Assembly: GCA_963920575.1 (NCBI GenBank)
Contig: OY986967.1
Coordinates: 8,798,061 to 8,862,060, forward strand
Reading direction: 5' to 3'
Length of the DNA stretch: 64,000 nucleotides
Source: Narthecium ossifragum
Lineage: Eukaryota; Streptophyta; Magnoliopsida; Dioscoreales; Nartheciaceae
The notes under the pieces are model-generated. The model searched no databases. It was given only the letters and a program-made list of their open reading frames with translations, and had not been told where the DNA came from. Shown here piece after piece: positions 53,368 through 64,000 of this stretch (positions are counted from its first letter, which is position 1; every line of letters starts with the position of its first letter). Position numbers and translations under genes: made by a program.

Positions 53368-56120
53368 TTACACTTTGCTAGTCCTCGAGCAAAGAAAAGA
53401 AAAAAAGAAAGCAATAAATCTAACTAGCCACTTTCGTAGGTCTCGCGATTGCACTTAGCATGTGCAACAAGCTTTTAAATCCCTGGGTTACCCCAGTGGA
53501 GGAGTTATAGTCTCCTGAGGGTTTTCAGGGATGACACCCACAAACATCTATACATTCCCTTGAATATACTATTAGAAATCAATTATAATATTCATGAAAT
53601 CTAATGCATGAAATAGAAATAATATCCATAAATATACCTTCAACTCATAGAAATATAAAAATATAGTAAGTCAAAACATGTCATAACATATTTCCAACAC
53701 TTCAACATATTTAAGCATGATTAAAAATAACTTTAACGCTCTTGTGTGTGAATGGGGTTCCACATGTTTCAGAGTATCAATCATATCTAAACACTTAAAC
53801 TATTGAAGATCACAATTCTATTCAGCACATATTTTCCATTTATCACATAGCAATCTCTGCTTTTATTCATTTTTCTTTTCGTTTCTTTTTTTTTCTGCAG
53901 GAATTTCAACTGTTTTACGCGAACAACATACCTTGTTAGCCACCTTGCCCGGTTACTAAAAATGAAACCCTTATTGCTTTTTAGGAATTTCAACTATTTT
54001 ATGCGAACACCACGCTGGTTAGGCACACTGCCCGGTTACTAAGTTAAAAATCCTTTTTTTTCCTTTTTTTTTCTTTTTTTTTCGCATACTCAGATAATTG
54101 CATGTGTTCATGTATTTTCTGTGTTATGACATAAAATTGTAAATCTATCCCAGTATCATGCTTAGAATCTAATATCAACCCCTTAAACATGCGGAAGTGA
54201 ACATGTGCATTAGGATATGTCAAGTTATCCTTAAATCATGGTAAAAGTGTTAAAGTATAGAAATAATATCATACATAGATAAAATTTACTATTTCTTATA
54301 CGACATACAAGTCTCAGAATAATTCATAAAATAAATTTCTAAAACATGCACCTTTGTCAAATCCTGTCATAATTTCATTCTTTTGATATAATTCAAGGGA
54401 TGTATAATATTTGGTTACCAGAAAAAAATATATGAGAATGAAATTTATGACTGCTACCCCCAACTTAAATGAAATTGTCCCCAATTACACTAAGTCATAA
54501 AAATAAATCAAGAAGTAAAGGGTAGAGATAACCATAATGAACGCCTCAGAAATAGATTTCTCTCTCTTCCAATTTTAGTTTAGGCACCGCCATCATTGAA
54601 TAAATACTTCCTTCACCACATAACCTGTTAGAAAAATATATACCTTTCCAAAATGATCAAATATAACATATAGAAGTTCAAACACGTATTAGAATCATAG
54701 AAACTTTTGTTAGAGTCTGCTTTCTATTTTCATGATATATCAATCCTGTACAAGCATTCATCCTCAAAGAAAATAGAAAATGCACAGACAAAAGTAAAGG
54801 AAATATCATCATCTTCATCCCAGCACCAAGGAGCAATAAGAGGCCAACACATACCAACACCCAAAATATCAAAAACGTTCCCTTATTTGTAGCTAATGTT
54901 CATTAGAATCCCTAAAATCAAGCGGTCTCACGGAAGTTGAGGTGTGGGCCTGCTAAGATGGCCAATCTTGCAAAGCCATGGCGAACCTCTGTCGTCAAGT
55001 CATCAATCGCGAAGTCAACTACTACTGTAAGTGCAAAAATCAACTCTAGAGGCAGGTCCGGACTGGTCAGGGCTGTGGAACACTACACCGCAAAGGACTC
55101 GTAGACTCGGATCATGTGTCCTTACTAAAGACTACTAATCCTAGGACTCAATGAAAATTGTACGCAACAAGATGGGATGTAGTAGATGAGATGTGGATAG
55201 TATGGAGTACTTGAGTGTGGTCCTCATTTAAAATCTAAACCATCGGATGCAAAATCGGAGCGTTCTACACCTGGATCGTGATCTGGAGCTATCGGACGGC
55301 TGAAAGCTCACCGGCGACAGATTGACGGTGAAACCTCGTCGCCGAAGGACGGGACTGGTGAGGATAGAGTCGTGGAAGATCGGGGAGTCTATCTATGGGG
55401 TCTGATCGAAGAATTGAGACTTCCAGGAGGTGGATTGGAGATGGCCGGCTCGGTGGAAGATGGTCGGAAGTGGAATCCGGCGATCCAGGTTGCAATTGAG
55501 GTGGTGAAGGGTTGAGGAAGGATCGTAGTAGCTTAAAGAAGGTTTTAGAGGAGGTTTAGAGCTACGGGAGGCCGTTGATTGGTTTAATGCTGATTGCCGG
55601 AGGAAGGGAAGATGGCCGCAGCTGGATACCGGTGATCCAGGCAGCAAAACTTTGTTTTGATCGTGGTGGCAAGGGAAAGCTTTTGGATGGGTTGCAGACC
55701 GGTGGTAGGTCGCAGATAAGGAGACTAACGATGGGCAGCGAAAGTGGGGGGGGGGGGGGGCACCGGCATCGGAACAGAGGGTATCAAAGGAATAGGAGGA
55801 CGGACGCTGGTAGGCGGAAGTATGGCGAAGGTTTTGGTAGTGTTTTGGAGGGCTGGGGGCGGCCGGAGAGGTGGCGACGGGTGGCGATGGGTAACGGCTC
55901 AGGGACGAGCCGATGAAGCCGATTGAGCCGGGACGACGAGGAACAGTGGGGGAGGAGAGAGAAAATCCAGCGGAAAATAAGGAAAAATAGGAAGAAGTTG
56001 GAGAAAAATTCCAAGAAAATATGGGGAAAATCGTAAAAATTAAATAAAATTTTAAAAAGCTAAGGAAAAATCCTAAAAACTGGTTTGCCTCCCAGAAAGC
56101 GTGTAATTTTATGTCTTTCG
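53368..56120 (-). other. Long 3' non-coding region of the outer Athila-like element
   Basis: AT-rich to about 55180, then GC-richer to 55970 with a run of G near 55747-55760. A block of about 60 bases (GAATTTCAACTGTTTTACGC) at 53901 repeats at 53985, period 84. Near 56135-56080 the minus strand reads GGGAGCGTCTAGCGAAAGAC then CTTTCTGGGAGGCAA, a block common just after the last ORF of such gypsy elements. Minus-strand frames 55393-56139 and similar look incidental. Confidence 0.6.
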
Positions 56121-56139
56121 CTAGACGCTCCCGAAACAA

Positions 56140-56892
56140 GATTTAGGAGGCCGATGGTTCCATGTGAAGAAATACATGGCCCAGATCATGATAAAGGTAT
56201 GCAGACATGCTTGATCAAAGAATAAAAAAAAATCCTTAGCAAACATATAATTGGAAATTTTGATACGATCTTTGATGAAAGGACGATAGGAATTGGCATA
56301 GTCTTCACTCATAACAAGGTTCTCCTCCTCACAAAGTTCAACTAATGGGGATGATATTAAAGGTAGAATCTCAAACCGAGGCTCTAGAGAAGGAATATTG
56401 CTAACAACCTCATCCTCATTATGTTTATCACTAATATGCACATCATCATCATTCAACTCATCATGTAGAAGTTCAACTTGAGGTTCTTGATAGGGGGGTC
56501 TCACTAATATGCTCATCCTCATTATGATTATTGTAAATAGACATATTATCATCATGAACAACCGACAATTTAGCATAACAACCCTCATCATCACTATCAT
56601 CAAAAAGACTTGCTTCATAAGAATGACCGAAATACATATAAGGCCCAAAATGTACAATCGGATAGCATTTATTAACATCATCAACTGTATCATCCAATGT
56701 TGGCAAAACAGTATTTTCAGCAGCTGGAAAAATATTATCAATAGTATCATGAACTGGCAAAGTATCACAAGCATTATAGCATGCATCAACATCATTAGAA
56801 AGATAAGCATCACTATTATTGTCATCATAAAAAAGAGGCATAGAATCATATCCATCCACTATATCATCAAAAGAGTGACTTACGTTAGCTAG
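56140..56892 (-). CDS. Acidic ORF of outer Athila-like element, unknown
   Basis: Minus-strand frames starting MDGYDSMPLFYDDNNSDAYL, rich in Asp (DDSDDEG, TLDDTVDD), then after a frame change IISSPLVELCEEENLVMSED-type text and an end FTWNHRPPKSCFGSV. It lies where pol would be. A frameshift near 56480 separates two halves. No enzyme motif; perhaps a private protein of this non-autonomous family. Confidence 0.45.
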
Positions 56893-56976
56893 TTATCTGG
56901 ACGGGACTTCTAGGTTGTCTATCAATTGTGAGTTTTTAACTTGATCAATTATAAATGGCTCTTGTTGTATTTGTGA

Positions 56977-57475
56977 CTAATCAGTGAAGGGGTTCTCAAT
57001 TTTGTCACGTTCCCTAGAAAGTCTATCCTCAACCAAGGATTTATGAAATTCTACTAAGGAATTATTAATTCCTTCCATTACCTTAAGAATATCATCCAAA
57101 GTTGGCTCTTGTTGTGCTTGTGATGCAGGGTGAAAGAGCGGCTCATACCAGTGGTGCTTGAAAAGGATATGGAGGTGCAAAATCTTGGGCCAGTGGTTCT
57201 ATGTTCCATGGTTGAATGTTAGGAGGCTGATAACCTTGAAATTGCCAACTAGGGTATGTATGATCTCTAAAATTTGGATTATAAGCATATGAATGTGAAT
57301 TATATGTCGTATTTGAGAAACCATATATGTCATTATTGTAAGGGGGTCTATAACCAAAAGGCAAATCATCATTCGCCATGGAACCCGGTGGCATATAAAA
57401 ATTAGCCATGCATGTAAGATCACATAAGTAAAGACCACACCAAAGATAAGAAATACAAATAGTGGGTTGGTCCAA
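56977..57475 (-). pseudogene. Outer Athila-like short gag remnant
   Basis: 57475-57143 opens into MANFYMPPGSMANDDLPFGY and ends with YAYNPNFRDHTYPSW, like the gag C-terminal motif YNPGWRNHPNFSW. 57180-56977 has QQEPTLDDILKVMEG, the segment that follows in Athila gag, and ends ENPFTD. The gag core is missing from this copy and a frameshift divides the pieces. Confidence 0.6.
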
Positions 57476-57582
57476 GAGACGACTATCGCTGATGTGTGCT
57501 TTTGTGCGTCTTGCAGAAGCGTCTCAAACAGCTAGATAAAATAACTCGGAGTTTAGAACAAACTTACCTGACTGTGCAGTCC

Positions 57583-57640
57583 CGATCGCTCGTTCCCTAG
57601 TCCGACCGATCGCTCCTGGCGACGGGCTGCATGTCCAAGT
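57583..57640. repeat. Palindrome-type motifs in the outer leader
   Basis: CCCGATCGCTCG and GACCGATCGCTCC, related to the CGATCGCTC sites of the Tekay LTR near 25920. They lie between primer site and gag-like ORF. Confidence 0.6.
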
Positions 57641-57783
57641 CTGAGAAAATCAAATTTAGTAGCTGTAAAAATCAGAAAAATTGTAAAAGAAATTCCAAAA
57701 AAAAGATGAAAAATCAAGAAATGTTGAAATAAGAAAGATAAAAACCCTAACTAACCCAAGAAATAGAGTAAAGCGAAAATCAA

Positions 57784-58402
57784 TCAATCAACCGTCGAAT
57801 TCCCCGGCAACGGCGCAAAAAATGAATGGGCTAACTGCCACTCAGGTACCTCATGATGGGGACACTCTCTAAGAAGATCCTTAAATCTTTCCCAAGCTTC
57901 ATGAAACATCTCATCTTCATTTTGCTTAAAAGAGATGATCATGGTTCGATAATTTTGAGTTTTAATGACAGGGAAATATTTCTTAAGGAAAGCATCCTGA
58001 AGTTGGTCCCATGTTGAAATCGAATTGGGAGCTAAAGTTTGGAGCCAATGTTTAGCCTTGTCTTTCAAAGAAAAAGGGAAGAGTTTGAGTTTAAAGGCAT
58101 CATCATTAAAATGCTGAAGTTTGAACATGAAAAGGATTTCAAGAAAGCTAGCAATGTGTCCATAGGGGGTCCTCATTCTCACGCCCATAGAAAGAAGGTA
58201 AGGATGTAATCCAGTTAGGCTTAATCTCATAATGGGTAGCATTGATGGTAGGTGGGTTGATACAAGAAGCATAGGTATAAGGTTCAGGTAGAAAGTGATT
58301 CCTAATTGGGGCCTCTCTATTATTGTTATCATTTCCACCCCTACCCATATTATCATTAGGGTCAATGACATGTTCCTCGTGTTCAGCCATTAAGGATTGC
58401 AA
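57784..58402 (-). pseudogene. Inner Athila-like gag, truncated
   Basis: Starts MQSLMAEHEEHVIDPNDN; YEIKPNWITSLPSFYGREN then, after a frame change, KLKLFPFSLKDKAKHWLQTL, STWDQLQDAFLKKYFP, EAWERFKDLLRECPHHEVP and WQLAHSFF: the Athila-type gag core. It stops exactly where the outer element's primer site begins, so its last residues (PLPGNSTVD) are read from the primer site and leader. Confidence 0.88.
57801..57817 (-). other. Outer element primer binding site, tRNA-Asp type, one base changed
   Basis: Plus strand TCCCCGGCAACGGCGCA versus the full TCCCCGGCAACGGCGCCA at 59022-59039. Confidence 0.8.
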
Positions 58403-58643
58403 GTTGCTTATGGCTTCCTGGAAGTTACTTAGAGATTTTTTCCAAAGGTTCTAGTTGTTCGAAGTGTGGCCTCTATTTCTAGATCCAAAGGTTCCAATGG
58501 ATTATGTAGGGATCGTCTACCTTGCATGCAAGATCACACCAAAAAGAGAAAAAGAAAACAGATTATTCGAAGGAGAGGAGAAAATCCGAAAATCAAAGAT
58601 TGAAAGGAAAAAGTTTTAAAGAAATAAAACTAACCTTACTGCG

Positions 58644-58860
58644 CTCACGGTCGATCTCGTGGTCGACCGTGGATTTCTCGCGGTCGACCGTGGATGGCTC
58701 GCGGTCGATCGTGGAATTATGCAACCTTACTTGAAAACGCGACGGTCAATCCTCGTATCGAACCTGCGAAGCTTTTCCCATGACAGAGAACGACGGTCGA
58801 TCCGGCGGTCGATGTGGCGGTCAATCCGTTGGTCGATGTGGCGGTCGACCGTCCGTATGC
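58644..58860. repeat. TCGA-core array in the inner Athila leader, GGTCGACC type
   Basis: About ten sites: CACGGTCGATCTCG, GTGGTCGACCGTGG, GCGGTCGACCGTGG, GGCGGTCGATGTGGC, GGCGGTCGACCGTCC. They lie between primer site and gag, outside the LTR. Confidence 0.87.
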
Positions 58861-59021
58861 TTCAAGGCAAAATCGTTCTAATGCTGCAAAAATTCTAGGA
58901 AATTGTCAAAAAAAAATCCTAAAAATTGTAAAATAAGGTAAATAAAAATAAAAATCTAACTACGCTTAGAAAAAGAGTTAAGAGAAAATTAAATCGATAC
59001 TCCGTTGTAAATCAGAAGATC

Positions 59022-59039
59022 TCCCCGGCAACGGCGCCA
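59022..59039 (-). other. Inner Athila-like primer binding site
   Basis: Minus strand TGGCGCCGTTGCCGGGGA, 5 bases inside the LTR ending at 59045. Confidence 0.92.
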
Positions 59040-59044
59040 AAAAT

Positions 59045-60478
59045 TGATCGCTCACAAACGTCGTCGTTAAAACAGATGCAAAACACAATTTAGAAATTTG
59101 TAAACCTTTCTTTCAACACTAAAATAATAAGATAGAATAATGGTGAAATACGGGGTCGGTCTTCAGGAAAAACTTTGACTAACAAAAAAACATCAGAATT
59201 AACTCTCAACACTCTAGTCCTAAAGCGAAGAAGGATTGATTTGGAATTTAGAAACGGATTAATTAAAACTAATTAAGAAAGCGATTAGCGAAATTGGAAT
59301 AGATTAAAGAGAGAAAACCTAGGGATTACTCAATCCACTTTTGTTTCACTTCCTGTTTTCTCTAGTTATCCTCTTGTTATCTTATCTCGACATTATGGAT
59401 TCACAGCTTCTTAAGCTTACATGAATCCCTAAAATAATGTGATTGCTTCCCTAAGGCATAACCTATCTAAACTTAGCATAGATTGTCTTCAAACACAATC
59501 TGAGTACAACCTATCTTCATCTAGCATAGATTATCTCAAAGGCATACACAAAAGCAACATGAAAACCATCCTACGAATCTCTACCATCAAGCACAGCAAT
59601 CAAGTAGGTCTGAATGTACGTCAAGGAACTCTGTTCCCTCAACTCTTTATAAAATAAAACCATATTCATAGGATCATGTTTTTGAAAAGATAACAAGAAT
59701 CAAACTAGAAAATACAAAGAAGCTACACTAAAACTTCATGAGATCCCTAAGTACAGAAATTAGCCACTCATCTTTTGAATGAGAGCCATGTATTTGATGA
59801 AGAAGGTTAGGAATCCGCGCTGCATCTCCGTCTTCTTCAGCACCCTTAATCCCTCTTTTTCTCTCTCTGGAGGCTCTCCAATTTTCTACCAACAAACCCT
59901 TTTTATATCTTAATTCCCAGAATTAGGGTTTTGGGTTGGGTTGGACCATAAGTCCAACTCGGATTTCCTGGTTTAATTCTGACAGCCTCTACCGATCGTG
60001 ACTTGGTTCAACCCGTCCGGAATTTGGAAATGTTCTCAACATACAAGATCTCGATTAGGAAGTCTTCTGTCCTTTCCCGAAGATTTGACATCATTTGGAC
60101 TTACCTGGAATATTTGAAGAATATTCTCCTAAGCGTCGACGGACCAGTCTCTCAGCATCTGTTTATCTTCATATTCTTACAAACTGCTATTAATCTGTCC
60201 AGAATCTCATGAAGTGTCCAACGTGAAAGTTGTTCATCTGGAAGTCTTCTATTAGTCCTCAAAATTTCAGGAATTAACGATTTATGTGGAGAATGTGGTG
60301 AATTCTTTTCAAACTGATAGCGGAGCAGCGTAATTTCCACATATTAGTCATTTTCTGTATTTTCTAACTTGAATCTTCATTAAACCTGAAATCAATTAAC
60401 AAACTATCAAATACAAACACTCTCGGGCTAACAAATGTAAATTAAGGGATTTAAGTATGAATATTTAGTGACTCATCA
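59045..60478 (-). mobile_element. Inner Athila-like 5' LTR (1434 bp)
   Basis: Minus strand TGATGAGTCACTAAATATTC ... GTTTGTGAGCGATCA. Same family as the outer LTR but clearly diverged (for example positions 59080-59180). It went into the outer 5' LTR at the site CTACTCCTAATGACC. Confidence 0.9.
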
Positions 60479-61482
60479 ACTACTCCTAATGACCATGACA
60501 CAATCTATCTTCGCGTAGCATAGCTTATCTCAAAGGCAAACCAATAACTTCATGAAAACCATCTCACAAATCTCTACAATCAATCACAGTAATCATGTAG
60601 GACTGAAAGTACGTCAAGGAAACTCGGTTCCTTCAACTCTTTTAACAATAAAACCATATTCATGAGATCATGCATCGAGAAGTTCACAAGAATCCAACTA
60701 AAGAAAGATCAAAACTGCACTAGAGTTTCATGAATAATCCTAAGTACAATAATTAGCAACTCATCTTTTGGATGAAAGCCATCGGGTTGGAATAGGAAGC
60801 TGTCACCATCCACATCCTCTCCGTCTTCTTCTTCATCCTCGAAAAATTGTCAAAAAGATGCAAAATTCGGCTGGAAAAGGCCTTTAAATAGGGAAACCCT
60901 AAACTTCGACTTAAGAGTCCTATCTAGACTTAAACTTTGACTTCCCTCTTTTTCGTATTTCAACTCCTATTCAGGATTCCGACTTTAACTCAATTATGGC
61001 ACTAATTGACTTGGAATCCGAGAAAGGCTTAAACTAGAAAGTTCTATATCTTCAAGTTTTGCTGTCATATTTGACTTATTTTATAATATTCTAATTAATA
61101 TAGAATATTTAGAGAATATTCTTTTCAGCTTCGATGGAGTAATTTTCTAGAAGATGTGTATCTTGATCTTCTTTAAAACTGAAATCAGCCTATCAGGAAT
61201 ATAGCAAAGTGTCCAACATGAATGTTGTAGCTCTTGAAGTCTTATATCACATCATAAATTTGCAGAATATGTGGACTTATACAGAATATCTGGAGATTAT
61301 TCTCCTTATAGGCGATGAAGCAGACTTTATCACATAAATACATATTTTTAGCCGAATTTCTTATATTTCTTCTCAAATCATGATTAAACCTAAAATCAAC
61401 TAACAAACTATTAAATACAACTACTCTATGCCTAATAAAGGTAATTTAAAGGGTTTAATTACGAATATTTAGTGACTTATCA
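60479..61482 (-). mobile_element. Outer Athila-like 5' LTR, first 1004 bases
   Basis: Matches 52361-53356 of the outer 3' LTR closely; the remaining 455 bases, which should lie left of the inner element, are deleted. The ATAAA target duplication follows at 61483. Confidence 0.9.
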
Positions 61483-61705
61483 ATAAATTAAACTCAAACT
61501 AGGAAACTGACTCAATCAAGATAACTATTAACTAGGAAATCAACTAAGTAAGCAAACCAGCTTGGGAATAGGAATCCCTAAGGCCAGCTTGGCTCAACCT
61601 GCTCCATAGGGACCTGGCTGCAACCAGCTCCTTGGTGTTGGGCCCGCCCAAGCAAGGACGTGGGTCCCTTCTTGGAATGGCTCGGTTCGACCTTGTATCA
61701 GGAAA

Positions 61706-62178
61706 GCTGTCTTCGGGATGTCGCAAATCTGAACTCTCAACTGGTGCACTCAACGTGAAGGCTAATCTATGAAATAGTTGACGAATCGCTCAGCTGCTAA
61801 CACGTCACTGACGCACTATAGCGAACATGTACTCGTCGCTGCAACACTGTCTAGCTTCCTAAAGTATGTGGATGCGTGGAGGGAACCACCCTCAAGGTGA
61901 ACCGGAACATTCTGAAGCAACACACCTTGGCGATCGAAATCTTGAGCTACTGACTCAGCCGACTGAGTCCTCGACTGTCCATATGTTGTTGGCATCCACA
62001 TGCAAACTCGCAACGCTCTAAACCGCATGTAGGGCCTAGACCTCAAACTCAGGATCCCGTGAAGGCTATAACCCGAAAGCTTCTCAAAGAACCGCTGCAC
62101 CAACTACACGAGGGGAAACCGCTCTCCCGAGCACCATCGAAAGCAAAGGGGGAGGGGTTCACCACAAGCTGGTGAACA
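61706..62178 (-). pseudogene. Tekay pol upstream part, RT beginning
   Basis: On the minus strand the end reads FVNYFID, VHQLRV and CDIPKTAF, equal to the RT motif order KIDLRSGYHQLR...DIPKTAF, followed directly by the GGAAA target site of LARD B. The upstream 300 bases contain one open stretch (62103-61816) that I cannot assign. Confidence 0.6.
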
Positions 62179-63591
62179 TGCCTATGCGTCACTAAATATT
62201 CATAGTTAAACCCCTTAATTTTCCTTTGTTAGAGCGAGAGTCTTTGTATTTGATAGTTTGTTAGTTGATTTCAGGTTTATTGAAGATTCAAGTTAGAAAA
62301 TACAGAAAAAGGCCAATATGTTGAAATTACATCGCTTCGCTGTCAGTTTGAAAAACATTCGCTAAAATCTGCAGATAAATCATAAATTACTGAAATTTGG
62401 AGGAATTCTATAAGACATCAAGACGAATAACTTTCATGTTGCACACATTGCGAGATTTCTGACAGATTAATACCCGTTTTGAAGACTATGAAGATAAACA
62501 GATGCTGGGAAACTGGTCCATCAACGTTCAAGAGAATATTCGCTAATTATTCCAAATAAGTCTGAATATTATTAAATCTTCAGGATAAGACAGAAGACGT
62601 CCTAATCTACTTCGTTTGTGTTGGACTTGTTTTCTAAGTCCGGCTTGATTGGACCCAATGGTGACCAGAATAGACTTCTAGGAATTAATCCAGGGAATCC
62701 GAGTTGTAGTAGGAGTCCAACTTAGCCATAGCCCTAATTCCGGGAGTTCATCTATAAGAAGGTGTTTGCCGGCCAAAAATTGGAGCCCCCCATAGAGAGA
62801 AAAGAGAAGATGGAGATGCGGCGTGGATCTCAATCATTCTTCATCAAATCTATGGCTTCCATCACAAAGATGAGTGGCTAATTTATGTACTTAGGGATCT
62901 CATGAAGCTTTAGTGTAGCTTCTTTGTATTTTCTAGTTTGATACTTGTATTCTTTATCTAGACATGATCTTATAGATATGGATTTACTACTAAAAGAGTT
63001 GAGGGAACAGAGTTCCTTGACGTTTATTTTGGCCTACCTGATTTCGGTGATTGATGGTAGAGATCTATAGGATAGTTTTCATGTGGTTTGTAAATATGAG
63101 ATATTTTATGCTTAGTGACGATAGCTTGTGCTAAGGTTACCCCGAAGACAATCTATGCTAATCGAAGATAAAATATGCCTTTGGAAAACATTTACCTTGT
63201 TTTAGGGATTCATGTAAGCTTAAGAAGCTATGAATCTATAATGTCTAGATAAGAAAACAAGAGGATAATTAGAGAATACAGGAAGTGAAATTAAAATGGA
63301 TTGAGTAATCTCTAGGTTTTCTCTCATTAATATATTTCAATTTTTTAACATTGCTTTTTAAACTAGTTTTAATTAATCAGTTTCCAAAATCTAAATCAAT
63401 CCTTTTTGCTTTAGGTTTAGAGTTCCAAGATTTAATTCTGGTTTCTCCTTCGTAATCAATGTTTTCCCTGTGGTTCGATCCCGTATTTCATCACTATTCT
63501 ACCCCATAGTTTAGTATATTGAATAAGGGATTATAAATTCTATTTATGATTGACTTTGCATCTGATTTAACGATGCGTTTGCAAGCGAACA
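62179..63591 (+). mobile_element. Athila-type LTR, probably solo, plus orientation
   Basis: CGTCACTAAATATTCATAG near 62187 to CGATGCGTTTGCAAGCGAACA at 63591 parallels the outer/inner Athila LTRs end to end. No primer site follows and no internal region is seen. GAACA occurs at both ends (62174-62178 and 63587-63591), but the second copy also aligns with the LTR end itself, so the target duplication is uncertain. Confidence 0.75.
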
Positions 63592-64000
63592 GGCCCCAGC
63601 TCTCGACAACTCAACGAGAGCAACACAACGTTGTCAGGTGTACTCACAACACCCTCCCACGGTCAAGGAAACACAACTCGGTGCGAGGCCAACCAACGCA
63701 ACCGAGAAAGCCATCGAACCCCCAACGTACACCACACGTGGGTGACAGACACCTAGAGGCTCCCAACCTCTAGCCAACGCGTCGACAAGAGCTACCAACC
63801 CAAGCTTTTGTCAGAATCAGTGGCTACTCTCAAAGCCACACCTGACTCCGGTCCCAAGCCGGCACAACTACACATGGACAAGTCACAAGGGAAAAACTTA
63901 AACCACCAAGAAACTATACGCTGTGAGACACTCCGAAGCTGAAGGATAACACTGAAACTCGAAGCTGGTGGCTCTGAAACTGGCTGCTACTGAAGCTGCT
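63592..64000. other. Unassigned flank, probably Tekay internal sequence
   Basis: By position this should be more of the minus-strand Tekay interior. I find no readable motif; the short plus-strand frame through 63773 has no family resemblance. Confidence 0.35.

Larger units (their letters stand above)
51906..61482 (-). mobile_element. Athila-like element (outer) with a second Athila-like element inside, TSD ATAAA
   Basis: ATAAA lies at 51901-51905 and 61483-61487. 3' LTR 51906-53356, polypurine tract, long 3' non-coding region, short gag-like ORFs and primer site (57801-57817), then foreign sequence (inner element 57824-60478), then the first 1004 bases of the outer 5' LTR (60479-61482). No pol is present, so the outer element is non-autonomous. 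Confidence 0.88.
43846..61700 (-). mobile_element. LARD B: second non-autonomous element, TSD GGAAA, split by four insertions
   Basis: Left LTR 43846-44710, right LTR 51236-51905 plus 61488-61700, with GGAAA at 43841-43845 and 61701-61705. It went into the RT gene of the Tekay element (between DIPKTAF and the FVVAFVD part). Inside are a Tekay LTR with a family G solo LTR, another family G solo LTR, and the Athila composite. About 1 kb of its ORF (matching 20955-21930 of LARD A) is missing at the Tekay piece. Confidence 0.9.

Noticed and set aside
55393..56139. 248-codon minus-strand ORF
   Set aside because: It begins in the post-pol block of an Athila-like element and runs through GC-rich 3' non-coding sequence; low-complexity Ser/Pro text.
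59022..59039. tRNA-Asp gene 3' end (also at 39214 and 57801)
   Set aside because: Only the last 18 bases of the tRNA are matched, next to LTR ends: primer binding sites, not tRNA genes.
61816..62103. 95-codon minus-strand ORF taken as Tekay gag
   Set aside because: Only vague resemblance; position just upstream of RT motifs argues for decayed pol, so no gag call was made.

Overview
This window is plant nuclear DNA made almost entirely of nested LTR retrotransposons. I found no host gene, rRNA or tRNA gene. Sirevirus-type Ty1/copia, Tat, Athila-like and Tekay/Del-type Ty3/gypsy sequences, non-autonomous LTR elements and a LINE fragment all occur here, which points to a repeat-rich flowering-plant genome. 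I cannot name the species.

The nesting can be read from target-site duplications (TSDs). LEFT HALF: a LINE tail (about 1-762), a truncated LTR of a tRNA-Asp-primed gypsy family ('family G', 763-1677) and a Tekay LTR end (1678-2071) precede a decayed minus-strand Sirevirus (2072-9204 continuing at 32881-34378). Its gag received a small palindromic Tekay-derived insertion (9205-9313 plus 32775-32875, TSD ATACT). That insertion in turn received a plus-strand Tat element (9314-32769, TSD GAGAC/GAGAA). The Tat element carries a Tekay solo LTR (11552-14133, TSD CAAAA) and another (19415-26185, TSD GGGAA). The second one holds a complete non-autonomous LTR element, 'LARD A' (19620-23847, TSD AGTTT).

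RIGHT HALF: an inverted second Sirevirus LTR (34379-35262) abuts a minus-strand Tekay element. Its 3' LTR is 35263-38059 and its decayed pol pieces lie at 38060-38534, 42141-43845 and 61706-62178. Into this went a Tekay solo LTR (38535-42135, TSD GACGA) holding a family G remnant, and a second non-autonomous element, 'LARD B' (43846-61700, TSD GGAAA). LARD B is split by a Tekay LTR (with a family G solo LTR inside, TSD ACTCT), by another family G solo LTR, and by a composite of two Athila-like elements (51906-61482, TSD ATAAA). A further Athila-type LTR lies at about 62179-63591.

Nothing here looks like a complete autonomous element. Tat has lost protease and most of RT, but keeps two RNase H domains and integrase, and has an antisense coiled-coil ORF plus two satellite-like arrays before its 3' LTR. 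The LARD elements have paired LTRs, an initiator-Met tRNA primer site, a polypurine tract and one long proline-rich ORF unlike gag or pol. The most unusual pattern is that unrelated families (Tekay, family G, Sirevirus, Athila leaders) carry clusters of short palindromes centred on TCGA. The flanks are uniform within one LTR, differ between copies of one family, and are sometimes shared between families.
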